This document shows positions 1 through 5,764 of a stretch of 5,977 nucleotides of DNA, piece by piece. How positions within the stretch are numbered: position 1 is the stretch's first letter; each line of letters opens with the position of its first letter. This stretch comes from an uncultured Faecalibacterium sp. (lineage in GTDB: Bacteria; Bacillota; Clostridia; Oscillospirales; Ruminococcaceae): the NCBI GenBank assembly GCA_934525325.1, contig CAKSZE010000077.1:1-5977 (forward strand), given 5' to 3'. A model generated the notes under the pieces. The model saw only the letters and a list, made by a program, of their open reading frames with translations. It did no database searches and was not told where the DNA came from. Position numbers and translations under genes: made by a program.

Positions 1-1376
1 TACTTCAGCTCAGCCTTGGCGGTGTCCTTGGCTTCCTGACTGGTCAGCAGCTGCACCAGACCGCACAGCATGGAGGGGTCGTAGTTCTGCATCAGGCGCA
101 GAGCGGCCTCCAGATCATGGTCGGTCTTGGTAGCGGAAAGGTACAGGGCCAGATCCAGCTGGCTGTCCTTGAAGCTGGGTGCCTGCTCCCAGATGGTGCG
201 CACCATCTTGCGGCGTCCGGCAGCCAGCGTCTTGTCGTTGATGGTCAGAATGTTGTCGATGACCGCGGCGTAGTTATCCCAAGTCATGTCAGTGTCAATC
301 AGGCCGCCCTCTTTCAGGGTCTTGTTGGCAGAAGCCAGCACGCCGTCCGCCACCTGCTGTGCGCCGCTGTTCAGGGCGCTGTTGTTGGCGCTCAGGGTGT
401 CCAGACCGTTGGTCAGCTGACCCAGACCCTCGTCCAGCGCAGCAGCGCCGGTGTTCAGGGTGTTGGCGCCGTCCAGCAGTGCCAGCACACCGCTGGCCAG
501 CTGGCTGGTACCATCCTCCAGCTGAGAAGCACCGTCCAGCAGCTGGCTCATGGCGTCGTTCAGCTGGTTGATGCCGTCGGTCAGGTCGTTGATGCTGCTC
601 AGGTCAAACACATTGTCAGTGCCCAGAGCCGCAGCGTTGGTAGCGCAGGCCATCATCACCTGCGGGCAGGTCAGCCCGGTGACATCTGCTTCCACCGTGA
701 TGGTGTCCTGCAGATAGTCCTCGATGGTGTCCAGCTCGTCTGGCAGCAGACCGGACAGGGAGTCCTTCACGCCCGGCAGAGTGACAAAGGCAGCCACATT
801 GCTCTTGGCGGCGCTTTCCACCAGACCGTGGGCAGCCACCACGTTGGTGGCATCCTGCCCAAAGATCACGCCCACAGCGGTGACCAGCGGGGTGACGATG
901 GTGCGGTCAGTGCCGTTCACGTTCACGGTGCCGGTCTCGTTGTTCTTCAGGGCGATGGTCATGGTCAGATGACCACTCTTGCCGATCAGATCTTCCAGTG
1001 CGGCTTCCTGACCGTCCAGTGCGTAGGTAACGGTGGCCTGAATGGGCAGGGCACGGTCGGTGTCACCTTTATAATACACATCGGTATCATCGGTGTTCCA
1101 CACCAGCTTTTCGCCGTCCTGTGTGAACGCGGCACTGCTCTCGGTGTTCTGGATGTTGGTCAGGGTGCTCTGGTCGGTCACCTTGGACAGGCCGGAGGCG
1201 CTGTAAACGTGCTCGCTGACGGTGGTGCTCTGGATGGAGCCATCGGCGTTCATCACAGCGTACACGGTCTCAGACTTGGTAAAGCTGCTGCCGCCCGCGG
1301 CAAAGGCCGGGGCTGCACAGCTGGCGGCAAGGGCAACTGCCAGCGCCGCACTGGCGAAACGAAGCGATTTTTTCAT
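1..1376 (-). CDS. Exported XXXLXXG heptad-repeat protein, partner of the MMPL exporter (3' end outside window)
   Basis: The frame is open from ATG at 1376 to the window edge: 458 residues seen, C-terminus missing. An AGGAG site (1386-1390) lies 9 nt upstream, and the gene follows the exporter stop by 6 nt, so the two are cotranscribed and probably translationally linked. Residues 1-26 form a signal peptide: KK, R6, an Ala/Leu core, then AFA|A cleavage. Cys20 gives a weak alternative lipobox. Residues 40-255 look like a folded extracellular domain, with motifs VYYKG (100-104) and GKSGH (132-136) that I recall from other exported clostridial proteins of unknown function. Residues 262-345 are twelve consecutive heptads of the XXXLXXG type seen in YhgE/Pip-like proteins. 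No transmembrane segment is seen in the available part; one could lie in the missing C-terminus. The role is inferred: an extracytoplasmic accessory to the exporter, possibly a rod or adaptor. Its biochemical activity is unknown. Confidence 0.85.
   Translation of the reverse strand, partial: MKKSLRFASAALAVALAASCAAPAFAAGGSSFTKSETVYAVMNADGSIQSTTVSEHVYSASGLSKVTDQSTLTNIQNTESSAAFTQDGEKLVWNTDDTDVYYKGDTDRALPIQATVTYALDGQEAALEDLIGKSGHLTMTIALKNNETGTVNVNGTDRTIVTPLVTAVGVIFGQDATNVVAAHGLVESAAKSNVAAFVTLPGVKDSLSGLLPDELDTIEDYLQDTITVEADVTGLTCPQVMMACATNAAALGTDNVFDLSSINDLTDGINQLNDAMSQLLDGASQLEDGTSQLASGVLALLDGANTLNTGAAALDEGLGQLTNGLDTLSANNSALNSGAQQVADGVLASANKTLKEGGLIDTDMTWDNYAAVIDNILTINDKTLAAGRRKMVRTIWEQAPSFKDSQLDLALYLSATKTDHDLEAALRLMQNYDPSMLCGLVQLLTSQEAKDTAKAELK
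342..593 (-). repeat. Twelve tandem XXXLXXG heptads (protein-level repeat)
   Basis: Residues 262-345 of the exported protein divide into twelve in-register 7-residue units. Position 4 is Leu in eleven units and Val in the last. Position 7 is Gly in ten units, Ala in one and Asn in one. The other positions are mostly polar (N, D, Q, S, T). This matches the XXXLXXG heptad pattern known from YhgE/Pip-type proteins and related surface proteins. The spacing suggests an extended helical or coiled structure, although glycine once per heptad is unlike a classical coiled coil. Confidence 0.9.
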
Positions 1377-1382
1377 AACGCA

Positions 1383-3482
1383 TTACTCCTTTTCAGACTT
1401 CTTGGCGTTGGCAGATTCAGGTACCATCCATTTCAGGGTGGTGTGGCGGATGAGCCAGTCACACAGCATCAGGGCGGCGGGCAGCACCACCAGAATGACC
1501 AGCATACTAATCAGAGCGCCGCGGGAGATCAGCAGGCAGATGCTCCGCAGCAGCTCCATCTTGCTGATGGCTGCCACGCCGACCGTAGCGGCGAAGAAGG
1601 TCAGACCGCTGGTCAGGATGGACTGGCTGCAGTGTTCCAGCGACTGTTGGGCAGCTTCCTTGGGGGTGCGGCCAAAGGCGCGCTCTTCATGATAACGGGT
1701 GGTCATCAGGATGGAGTAGTCCACGGTAGCACCCAGCTGGATAGTGCCGATGACGATGCTGGCGATGAAGGGCAGCTGCGTACCGGTAAAGTATGGGATG
1801 CCCATATTGATGGCGATAGCGGCTTCGATGCTGGCGACCAGCAGCACCGGGATGGAGATGCTCTTGAAGGAGATGGCGATGATGACCAGAACGGCCATGA
1901 TCGACCAGACGTTGACGTTTTTGAAGTCCACGTCTGCCACCTCGATCAGGTCTTTGGTCATAGCGCCTTCACCGGTGATGACGCCCTCGGGGTCTACGTT
2001 TTTGATCAGGCTGATCATCTCGTCCAGCTGGCTGTTGATGGCATCCGTGCCGGTCTTATAGGAGCTGTTCGCCAAAATCAGCTTGTAGCCGCCGGATTGC
2101 AAAATCTCCATAATGCTGTCGGGCAGCAGCTCGGTATCAAAGCCGGGGCCGGTGATGGAATCCAGACTTACCACCTGCGTGATGCCGTCCACGTCCTTCA
2201 GCTCGTCGCACAGGTCGGACACCTGCGTGGCGGTCAGGTCGTCATGCACCAGAATAAAGTGGCTGGTGGTCATGCCGAAATCCTCGCCCAGCTTGTTGGT
2301 GCCCACGATGCCGGTCAGGTCCTGGGGCAGAGAGTCGAACAGGGTGTAGTACACACTGGTCTTGTTCTGCGCAATGGCAAAGGGGATGAGGATGAGGATA
2401 AAGACAGCCACGATGGGCGCTGCGTGCTTGGAAACAAAGTAGCTCAGCTTTTTCAGCTGGGGGATAACGGTACGGTGCTTATATTTTTCCACCCACTTAT
2501 CAAAGGTAAGGATCAGGGAGGGCAGAATGACCACGGTGCAGATGACGCCCAGTGCCACGCCCTTTGCCATGACAAGGCCGATATCGCGGCCCAGCGTCAG
2601 GCGCATGGCACACAGTGCAAGGAAGCCTGCGATGGTGGTCAGGCTGGAAGCGGAGATGGAGGTCATGGTCTTGCAGATGGCGCTGGCCATGGCCTCCTCG
2701 TTGGAGGAGCGCAGCTCCTTTTCTTCCTCATAGCGGTGCAGCAGGAAGATGGAGAAGTCCATCGTAACGCCCAGCTGCAGCACGGTAGCCAGTGCTTCGG
2801 TGATGTAGCTGATCTGCCCCAGAAAGAGGTTGGTGCCGAAGTTGTACGCGATGGGGAATAGCAGGCCCAGCATGAACAGCAGCGGGGTGATGGTGCTTTC
2901 CAGCGAGAGGAACAGCACCAGCAGGCTTGCACCCACGGCGATCAGGATGTACATGGGCATTTCCTGATTGACCAGCGCCTTGGTGTCCTGCAAAATAACG
3001 CTGATGCCGCCGAAGAAGCAGTCCTTGCGCAGCAGCTTTTCGATCTGTGCGACCGCATCCATGGTCTCGTCGCTGGCGCTGGGGGCGTCAAAACGGACGA
3101 TCAGCATGGTGGAATCATTCTTGCCGAACATGAACTGCTGCACATCGGCAGGCAGCATGGCGGTGGGGATGTTGGGGTCGATCACATCGCTGAGCCAGAA
3201 GGTCTGGGTAACGCCGGGCACGGCGTCGATCTCCTTTTTCATGGCGATGAGTTCATTGGTTGGCAGGCCCTCTACCGTGATCATACCGGTGGAGGCCAGA
3301 TGGAAATCGTCCTCAAGGGCTACCTCGCCGATCATGGAGTCCAGATCCTGCGGCAGGTAGGTGAGGATGTCATAATTGATGCGGGTGGCAATGGCGCCGA
3401 TCGCGGAAGGGATCAACAGCAGCACTGCCACTGTTAAGATCAGCTTGCGCAGACGCACGATGCCTTGTGCGATCTTTTTCAT
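1383..3482 (-). CDS. MMPL/RND-superfamily exporter, 12 transmembrane segments (HAE3/YdfJ-like)
   Basis: A complete 699-aa inner-membrane pump, predicted to use proton motive force to export a hydrophobic or amphiphilic substrate; the substrate is unknown. It shows the RND two-half plan. TM1 is about 13-32, an outer domain spans 33-175 and TM2-6 span about 178-327. TM7 is about 352-371, a second outer domain spans 372-523 and TM8-12 span about 526-674. Internal duplication is visible: LPQDL opens both outer domains (43-47 and 385-389). The TM4 and TM10 motifs match as well (GVTMDFSIF at 238-246, GATVDYSIL at 584-592), each followed by an RY-E-E segment. Asp242 and Asp588 are the likely proton-relay acids. 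The length suits short Firmicutes MMPL proteins such as YdfJ (about 720 aa), not mycobacterial MmpL. Start: ATG at 3482 with GGAGGG (3488-3493) 5 nt upstream. The gene leads an operon with the heptad protein, divergent from tetR. Confidence 0.93.
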   Translation of the reverse strand: MKKIAQGIVRLRKLILTVAVLLLIPSAIGAIATRINYDILTYLPQDLDSMIGEVALEDDFHLASTGMITVEGLPTNELIAMKKEIDAVPGVTQTFWLSDVIDPNIPTAMLPADVQQFMFGKNDSTMLIVRFDAPSASDETMDAVAQIEKLLRKDCFFGGISVILQDTKALVNQEMPMYILIAVGASLLVLFLSLESTITPLLFMLGLLFPIAYNFGTNLFLGQISYITEALATVLQLGVTMDFSIFLLHRYEEEKELRSSNEEAMASAICKTMTSISASSLTTIAGFLALCAMRLTLGRDIGLVMAKGVALGVICTVVILPSLILTFDKWVEKYKHRTVIPQLKKLSYFVSKHAAPIVAVFILILIPFAIAQNKTSVYYTLFDSLPQDLTGIVGTNKLGEDFGMTTSHFILVHDDLTATQVSDLCDELKDVDGITQVVSLDSITGPGFDTELLPDSIMEILQSGGYKLILANSSYKTGTDAINSQLDEMISLIKNVDPEGVITGEGAMTKDLIEVADVDFKNVNVWSIMAVLVIIAISFKSISIPVLLVASIEAAIAINMGIPYFTGTQLPFIASIVIGTIQLGATVDYSILMTTRYHEERAFGRTPKEAAQQSLEHCSQSILTSGLTFFAATVGVAAISKMELLRSICLLISRGALISMLVILVVLPAALMLCDWLIRHTTLKWMVPESANAKKSEKE

Positions 3483-3523
3483 GAGAACCCTCCAGAATAG
3501 AAAGTTGATTGGGAAAGCCCGCG

Positions 3524-3544
3524 AAACTGACCACCGGTCATCTT
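3524..3544. promoter_or_regulatory. Putative TetR operator A, 21-bp dyad downstream of the exporter start site
   Basis: The site has 9-bp arms around a 3-bp centre: AAACTGACC, ACC, GGTCATCTT. Seven of the nine arm positions pair, and the inner five pair perfectly (TGACC/GGTCA). It covers roughly +7 to +27 of the predicted exporter transcript, where a bound repressor would block transcription. A second dyad with the same half-site is at 3592-3612. That TetR binds here is inferred from similarity and position. Confidence 0.55.
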
Positions 3545-3557
3545 CCGGGCAAACACT

Positions 3558-3585
3558 ATTATATCCACCCCGGACAGTGTGTCAA
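3558..3585 (-). promoter_or_regulatory. Consensus sigma-A promoter of the exporter operon
   Basis: On the minus strand, TTGACA (3585-3580) and TATAAT (3563-3558) are separated by 16 bp. Both hexamers are perfect consensus. Transcription should start near 3551, giving a leader of about 70 nt before the exporter ATG at 3482. A promoter this good would run constitutively unless repressed, which fits the divergent TetR gene and the flanking dyads. Confidence 0.85.
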
Positions 3586-3591
3586 GCAGGA

Positions 3592-3612
3592 AAAGTGACC
3601 GAAAGTCAGTTT
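3592..3612. promoter_or_regulatory. Putative TetR operator B, 21-bp dyad upstream of the exporter -35
   Basis: The site has the same 9-3-9 layout as the dyad at 3524-3544: AAAGTGACC, GAA, AGTCAGTTT. Seven of nine arm positions pair. Its right half read on the minus strand is AAACTGACT, one base from the left half of the other site. It ends 6 bp upstream of the exporter -35 box and lies 37 bp from the tetR -35 box, so it sits between the two divergent promoters. Centre-to-centre distance to the other dyad is 68 bp. Confidence 0.5.
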
Positions 3613-3649
3613 TTTTATCACCTGCAAAAAATTGTATAACAAATCGGGC

Positions 3650-3678
3650 TTGCACAAAAGGCAAAGGACTGCTAAACT
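3650..3678 (+). promoter_or_regulatory. Probable tetR promoter
   Basis: TTGCAC (3650-3655) and TAAACT (3673-3678) are separated by exactly 17 bp. The -35 box keeps TTG and the -10 box keeps T, A, A, T, so this is a modest promoter compared with the divergent exporter one. The predicted start near 3685 leaves a leader of about 70 nt that contains a stem-loop. The tRNA gene downstream has a promoter of the same form (TTGCTT, 17 bp, TAAACT). Confidence 0.55.
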
Positions 3679-3692
3679 AAGGTACACAGACC

Positions 3693-3715
3693 GGACGCAG
3701 CACATACCTGCGTCC
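3693..3715 (+). other. Perfect 8-bp stem-loop in the tetR leader
   Basis: GGACGCAG (3693-3700) pairs perfectly with CTGCGTCC (3708-3715) across a 7-nt loop. The element begins about 8 nt after the predicted tetR start site and ends 20 nt before the purine-rich ribosome site. No T tract follows, so it is not a standard terminator. It could be a 5' stabilising hairpin or an operator for a different factor. Its sequence is unrelated to the two dyads near the exporter promoter. Confidence 0.5.
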
Positions 3716-3754
3716 ATATTCATAAAAGAGAGAAAAGAGGAATCTACCCAGAGC

Positions 3755-4357
3755 ATGAGCACCGTGGAAGGGAAGAAGCAGGAAAAGCGCCGCGCCCTGC
3801 TGGATGCAGCCTACGAGCTGTTTCTGGAGCGGGGCACCGCCAAGACCAGCGTGGAGGATATCACCAGCCGTGCCAAGGTGGGCAAGGGAACGTTTTATCT
3901 GTATTTTCAGGATAAGGGCGCGGTGATGCAGGCGCTGCTGGGGCGGGTGAGTTACCAGCTGCTGAGTGATGCCTGCCTTGCGGTCGAGCAGCACACCGAG
4001 CTGCCCGACTTTACCGCACAGGTGGTGTTCGTCATCGACCATATTATCGAGGCGCTGCGGCAGGACGTGCTGGTGCTGCGGTTTCTGGAGCGCAACTTCG
4101 TCTGGCCCGGGCTGGACCAGATCGAAGCCAGCAGAGAAGCCGAGCCCCTGATGCGCAAGCTGCTGGCCATCGTGCTTTCCAGCCCGGAGATGGCCGGTCG
4201 CACCGAGCGGGAGGTCTACCAGCGCATCACCGCCCTTGGCAGTATGTGTATGTCGGTATGCTATTCCAGCATTCTGGAGGGCAAGCCGGACAACATCGAC
4301 GCCATGAAGCCGGTGCTGTACGACATCATCCGCCGGGCGCTTTCGCCGGAAAAGTAA
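3755..4357 (+). CDS. TetR/AcrR-family transcriptional regulator
   Basis: A 200-aa cytoplasmic DNA-binding repressor by family. The N-terminal HTH is clear: helix 1 about 11-27 (KRRALLDAAYELF), recognition unit about 31-57 with TSVEDI and VGKGTFYLYFQDK. The TFYxYFxxK signature is diagnostic for TetR proteins. Residues 58-200 form a divergent all-helical ligand-binding and dimerisation domain with several cysteines (74, 165, 169); the ligand cannot be read from it. The ATG at 3755 is chosen because the domain starts just after it and 200 aa is the family norm. The frame extends upstream to an ATG at 3632, but that lies before the predicted promoter. The ribosome site is poor: AGAGG at 3736-3740 is 14 nt from the ATG, suggesting low translation. 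Divergent orientation to the exporter operon indicates it controls that operon and perhaps itself. Confidence 0.93.
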   Translation: MSTVEGKKQEKRRALLDAAYELFLERGTAKTSVEDITSRAKVGKGTFYLYFQDKGAVMQALLGRVSYQLLSDACLAVEQHTELPDFTAQVVFVIDHIIEALRQDVLVLRFLERNFVWPGLDQIEASREAEPLMRKLLAIVLSSPEMAGRTEREVYQRITALGSMCMSVCYSSILEGKPDNIDAMKPVLYDIIRRALSPEK

Positions 4358-4368
4358 AAAGAACGCAT

Positions 4369-4403
4369 AAAAAGCACAAAAGGTCTTGCTTTTTGTAAAA
4401 AGC
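4369..4403 (+). terminator. Possible weak tetR terminator overlapping the tRNA promoter
   Basis: AAAAAGCA (4369-4376) pairs perfectly with TGCTTTTT (4387-4394) over a 10-nt loop. The second arm also pairs with AAAAAGC (4397-4403) over a 2-nt loop, so two hairpins compete. The stems hold only two GC pairs, and the T run is part of the stem, so termination would be weak. The region overlaps the -35 box and spacer of the tRNA promoter. Confidence 0.3.
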
Positions 4404-4414
4404 TGTGGTAAACT
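4386..4414 (+). promoter_or_regulatory. Probable tRNA-Val promoter
   Basis: TTGCTT (4386-4391) and TAAACT (4409-4414) are separated by 17 bp. Initiation near 4421 would leave a short leader of about 13 nt before the mature tRNA 5' end, as is common for single tRNA genes. Confidence 0.5.
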
Positions 4415-4433
4415 ATCCAAGTCGATATGACAT

Positions 4434-4509
4434 GGACGGTTAGCTCAGCTGGTAGAGCATCTGCTTGACGTGCAGGAGGTCACAGGTTCGAGTCCTGTAC
4501 CGTCCACCA
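4434..4509 (+). tRNA. tRNA-Val (anticodon GAC)
   Basis: A complete 76-nt cloverleaf. The acceptor stem GGACGGT/ACCGTCC is perfect. The D stem is GCTC/GAGC. The anticodon stem TCTGC/GCAGG has one T-G pair. The loop TTGACGT gives anticodon GAC, which reads GTC and GTT valine codons. The T arm is ACAGG/CCTGT with TTCGAGT in the loop. The CCA end is encoded (4507-4509). It is a single-gene unit with its own terminator. Confidence 0.97.
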
Positions 4510-4516
4510 AAACAAG

Positions 4517-4545
4517 AGTCCCTGACTTCGGTCAGGGGCTTTTTT
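4517..4545 (+). terminator. Intrinsic terminator of tRNA-Val with UUCG tetraloop
   Basis: A 10-bp stem (4517-4526 with 4531-4540, one T-G pair) is closed by a C(TTCG)G tetraloop, an exceptionally stable RNA loop. A run of six T follows (4540-4545). It begins 8 nt after the tRNA CCA end and separates the tRNA from the kinase gene. Confidence 0.93.
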
Positions 4546-4613
4546 GTTGCGTACTGTCAAAGCGGGATGGCACTCCCACCGGTCGCAAAAAACTTTCCAC
4601 GCCAAAAACTACC

Positions 4614-4641
4614 TTGGCAAGAAGGATATCCATGCTATAAT
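4614..4641 (+). promoter_or_regulatory. Extended -10 promoter of the HipA-like kinase gene
   Basis: TTGGCA (4614-4619) and a perfect TATAAT (4636-4641) are 16 bp apart, with a TGC extended -10 element directly upstream of the -10 box (4633-4635). The start site would be near 4648, giving a leader of about 34 nt. The gene is therefore its own transcription unit. Confidence 0.8.
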
Positions 4642-4667
4642 AAGGATACAGCAACCTCTTTTGACCG

Positions 4668-4674
4668 AAAGGAG
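4668..4674 (+). promoter_or_regulatory. Strong ribosome-binding site that fixes the kinase start
   Basis: AAAGGAG lies 7 nt before ATG 4682. The same frame is open back to an ATG at 4544, but that codon overlaps the tRNA terminator and is upstream of the promoter, so the 4682 start is preferred. Confidence 0.85.
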
Positions 4675-4681
4675 CTTTAGG

Positions 4682-5761
4682 ATGCACTATCTCCTGCTGA
4701 ACAAGGACACCGTCTGGCTTGCGTTTCACTGCGAGCAGAACGAATACATGGAAACCGCTGCACAGGAGGATGTCTGGTACACCGCGCAGCGGCCTTTCGG
4801 CTATACGAACCTGACGGATTTTCTGGAGCGCCGCAAAGCGCCCAAGCACCGGGCGCACATTGCAGCGCTGCTGAAGGAGTACGGCTGCGATACGCTGGAG
4901 GGCTACCTGAATGTGACCCATGCGCTGTCCCTGAATGATACCTTCTGGGTCAAAGCGGCAGAGTCCGACCTGCAATGGCGGGACGTTTCTCTTTATCAGA
5001 ACCCTTTCAACGAGATGATCTCGCAGGCTGCTTTTGACGGTTCTGTGTCCAGCGCGGGCTTCTCGTCCACCTCCCCGGAGTTCAGCACAGACGGACAGTA
5101 CGCCAAGTGCTGGGTGCGGGAGAAGGACACCATTCAGCTCTACAAGACCGGCAGCGTATTCGGCATGGAACCGGTGTCGGAGTATCTGGCTTCTCAGCTG
5201 GCAGTTCTTCTTTGCCCGGGAGCGGCAGTCTATGACCTCGGTTTCCACCACGGGGAGCTGATCTCCAAGTGCGCCCTTTTCACCAGCGAACGCTACGGCC
5301 TTGCCAAGGCGGCTGTCCTGACAAAAGACCGGACGATCGCCGGATTTCTGCGCTATTTTGAAAGCATCGGAAGCGGCGACGCCTTCCGACGGATGTGCAT
5401 TCTGGATGCGCTTATCCTGAACACCGACCGGCACAGCGGAAACTTTGGCGTCCTGTTCGAGAACGACACGCTGCAAGTTCAAAAAATGGCACCTGTTTTT
5501 GATAACAACCGCAGTTTGCTGTTTGATCTGGACAACGACCAACTGAAAAATACGGAATGGTGCATCCGACACTGCTCTCCGCGGCTTGGCTCCGATTTTA
5601 TTGCAACTGCACGCGGACTTCTGACCGACAGCATCCGCGCCGATCTGGAAAAGCTGCGGACATTCCGCTTTACCGGCCACCCCGTGCTCTCCATCGACCC
5701 GGAACGGCTGGAGCGGCTGGACGGCATCCTGCAATTCCAGCTGGACAAAATACTGGCATAA
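4682..5761 (+). CDS. HipA-like (HipA-C domain) serine/threonine protein kinase, solitary
   Basis: A 359-aa predicted cytoplasmic kinase. Visible kinase-like landmarks, in order, are a DGQYAKCW segment (138-144), candidate ATP lysine Lys155 in LYKTGS, a Glu in GMEPVSEYLAS (Glu163 or Glu167), the catalytic loop NTDRHSGNFG (247-256) with Asp249 and Asn254, and the metal-binding PVFDNNRSL (271-279) with Asp274. All key residues appear intact, so it should be active. The N-terminus (1-100) differs from the HipA N-subdomain: it carries a basic helix around 50-66, then SLNDTFWVK (83-91), a feature I recall from HipA-like proteins of Clostridia often labelled HipA-domain protein or excisionase. No HipB-type HTH gene lies on either side. 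Its substrate is unknown; E. coli HipA phosphorylates GltX, which should not be assumed here. Classical toxin action is uncertain. Confidence 0.85.
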   Translation: MHYLLLNKDTVWLAFHCEQNEYMETAAQEDVWYTAQRPFGYTNLTDFLERRKAPKHRAHIAALLKEYGCDTLEGYLNVTHALSLNDTFWVKAAESDLQWRDVSLYQNPFNEMISQAAFDGSVSSAGFSSTSPEFSTDGQYAKCWVREKDTIQLYKTGSVFGMEPVSEYLASQLAVLLCPGAAVYDLGFHHGELISKCALFTSERYGLAKAAVLTKDRTIAGFLRYFESIGSGDAFRRMCILDALILNTDRHSGNFGVLFENDTLQVQKMAPVFDNNRSLLFDLDNDQLKNTEWCIRHCSPRLGSDFIATARGLLTDSIRADLEKLRTFRFTGHPVLSIDPERLERLDGILQFQLDKILA

Positions 5762-5764
5762 CAA

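Noticed and set aside
117..2861. 914-codon open frame on the plus strand opposite the heptad gene and the exporter
   Set aside because: It is rich in His, Gln and Gly, the usual antisense reading of GC-rich coding DNA. It lacks a ribosome site and runs across two genes with clear domains on the other strand.
3573..3583. Short palindrome GACA-GTG-TGTC overlapping the exporter -35 box
   Set aside because: Four-base arms are too short to claim an operator, and it does not match the longer dyads.
3632..3754. 41-residue N-terminal extension of the TetR protein from ATG 3632
   Set aside because: The codons overlap the promoter, lie upstream of the predicted start site, and add a segment with no counterpart in the family.
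3677..4420. 247-codon open frame on the minus strand opposite tetR
   Set aside because: The plus strand holds a diagnostic TetR HTH; the minus-strand reading has no recognisable domain.
4662..4671. TGACCGAAAG, identical to part of the dyad at 3592-3612, in the kinase leader
   Set aside because: Only one half-site is present, and the match overlaps the ribosome-binding site; chance is the simpler reading.
4465..4680. Small open frame running out of the tRNA gene, considered as a HipB-like antitoxin
   Set aside because: It begins inside the tRNA, crosses the terminator and has no HTH pattern.
4532..5764. 410-codon open frame on the minus strand opposite the kinase
   Set aside because: It covers the kinase gene, both terminators and the kinase promoter. 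The plus-strand frame has kinase motifs, a promoter and a ribosome site.
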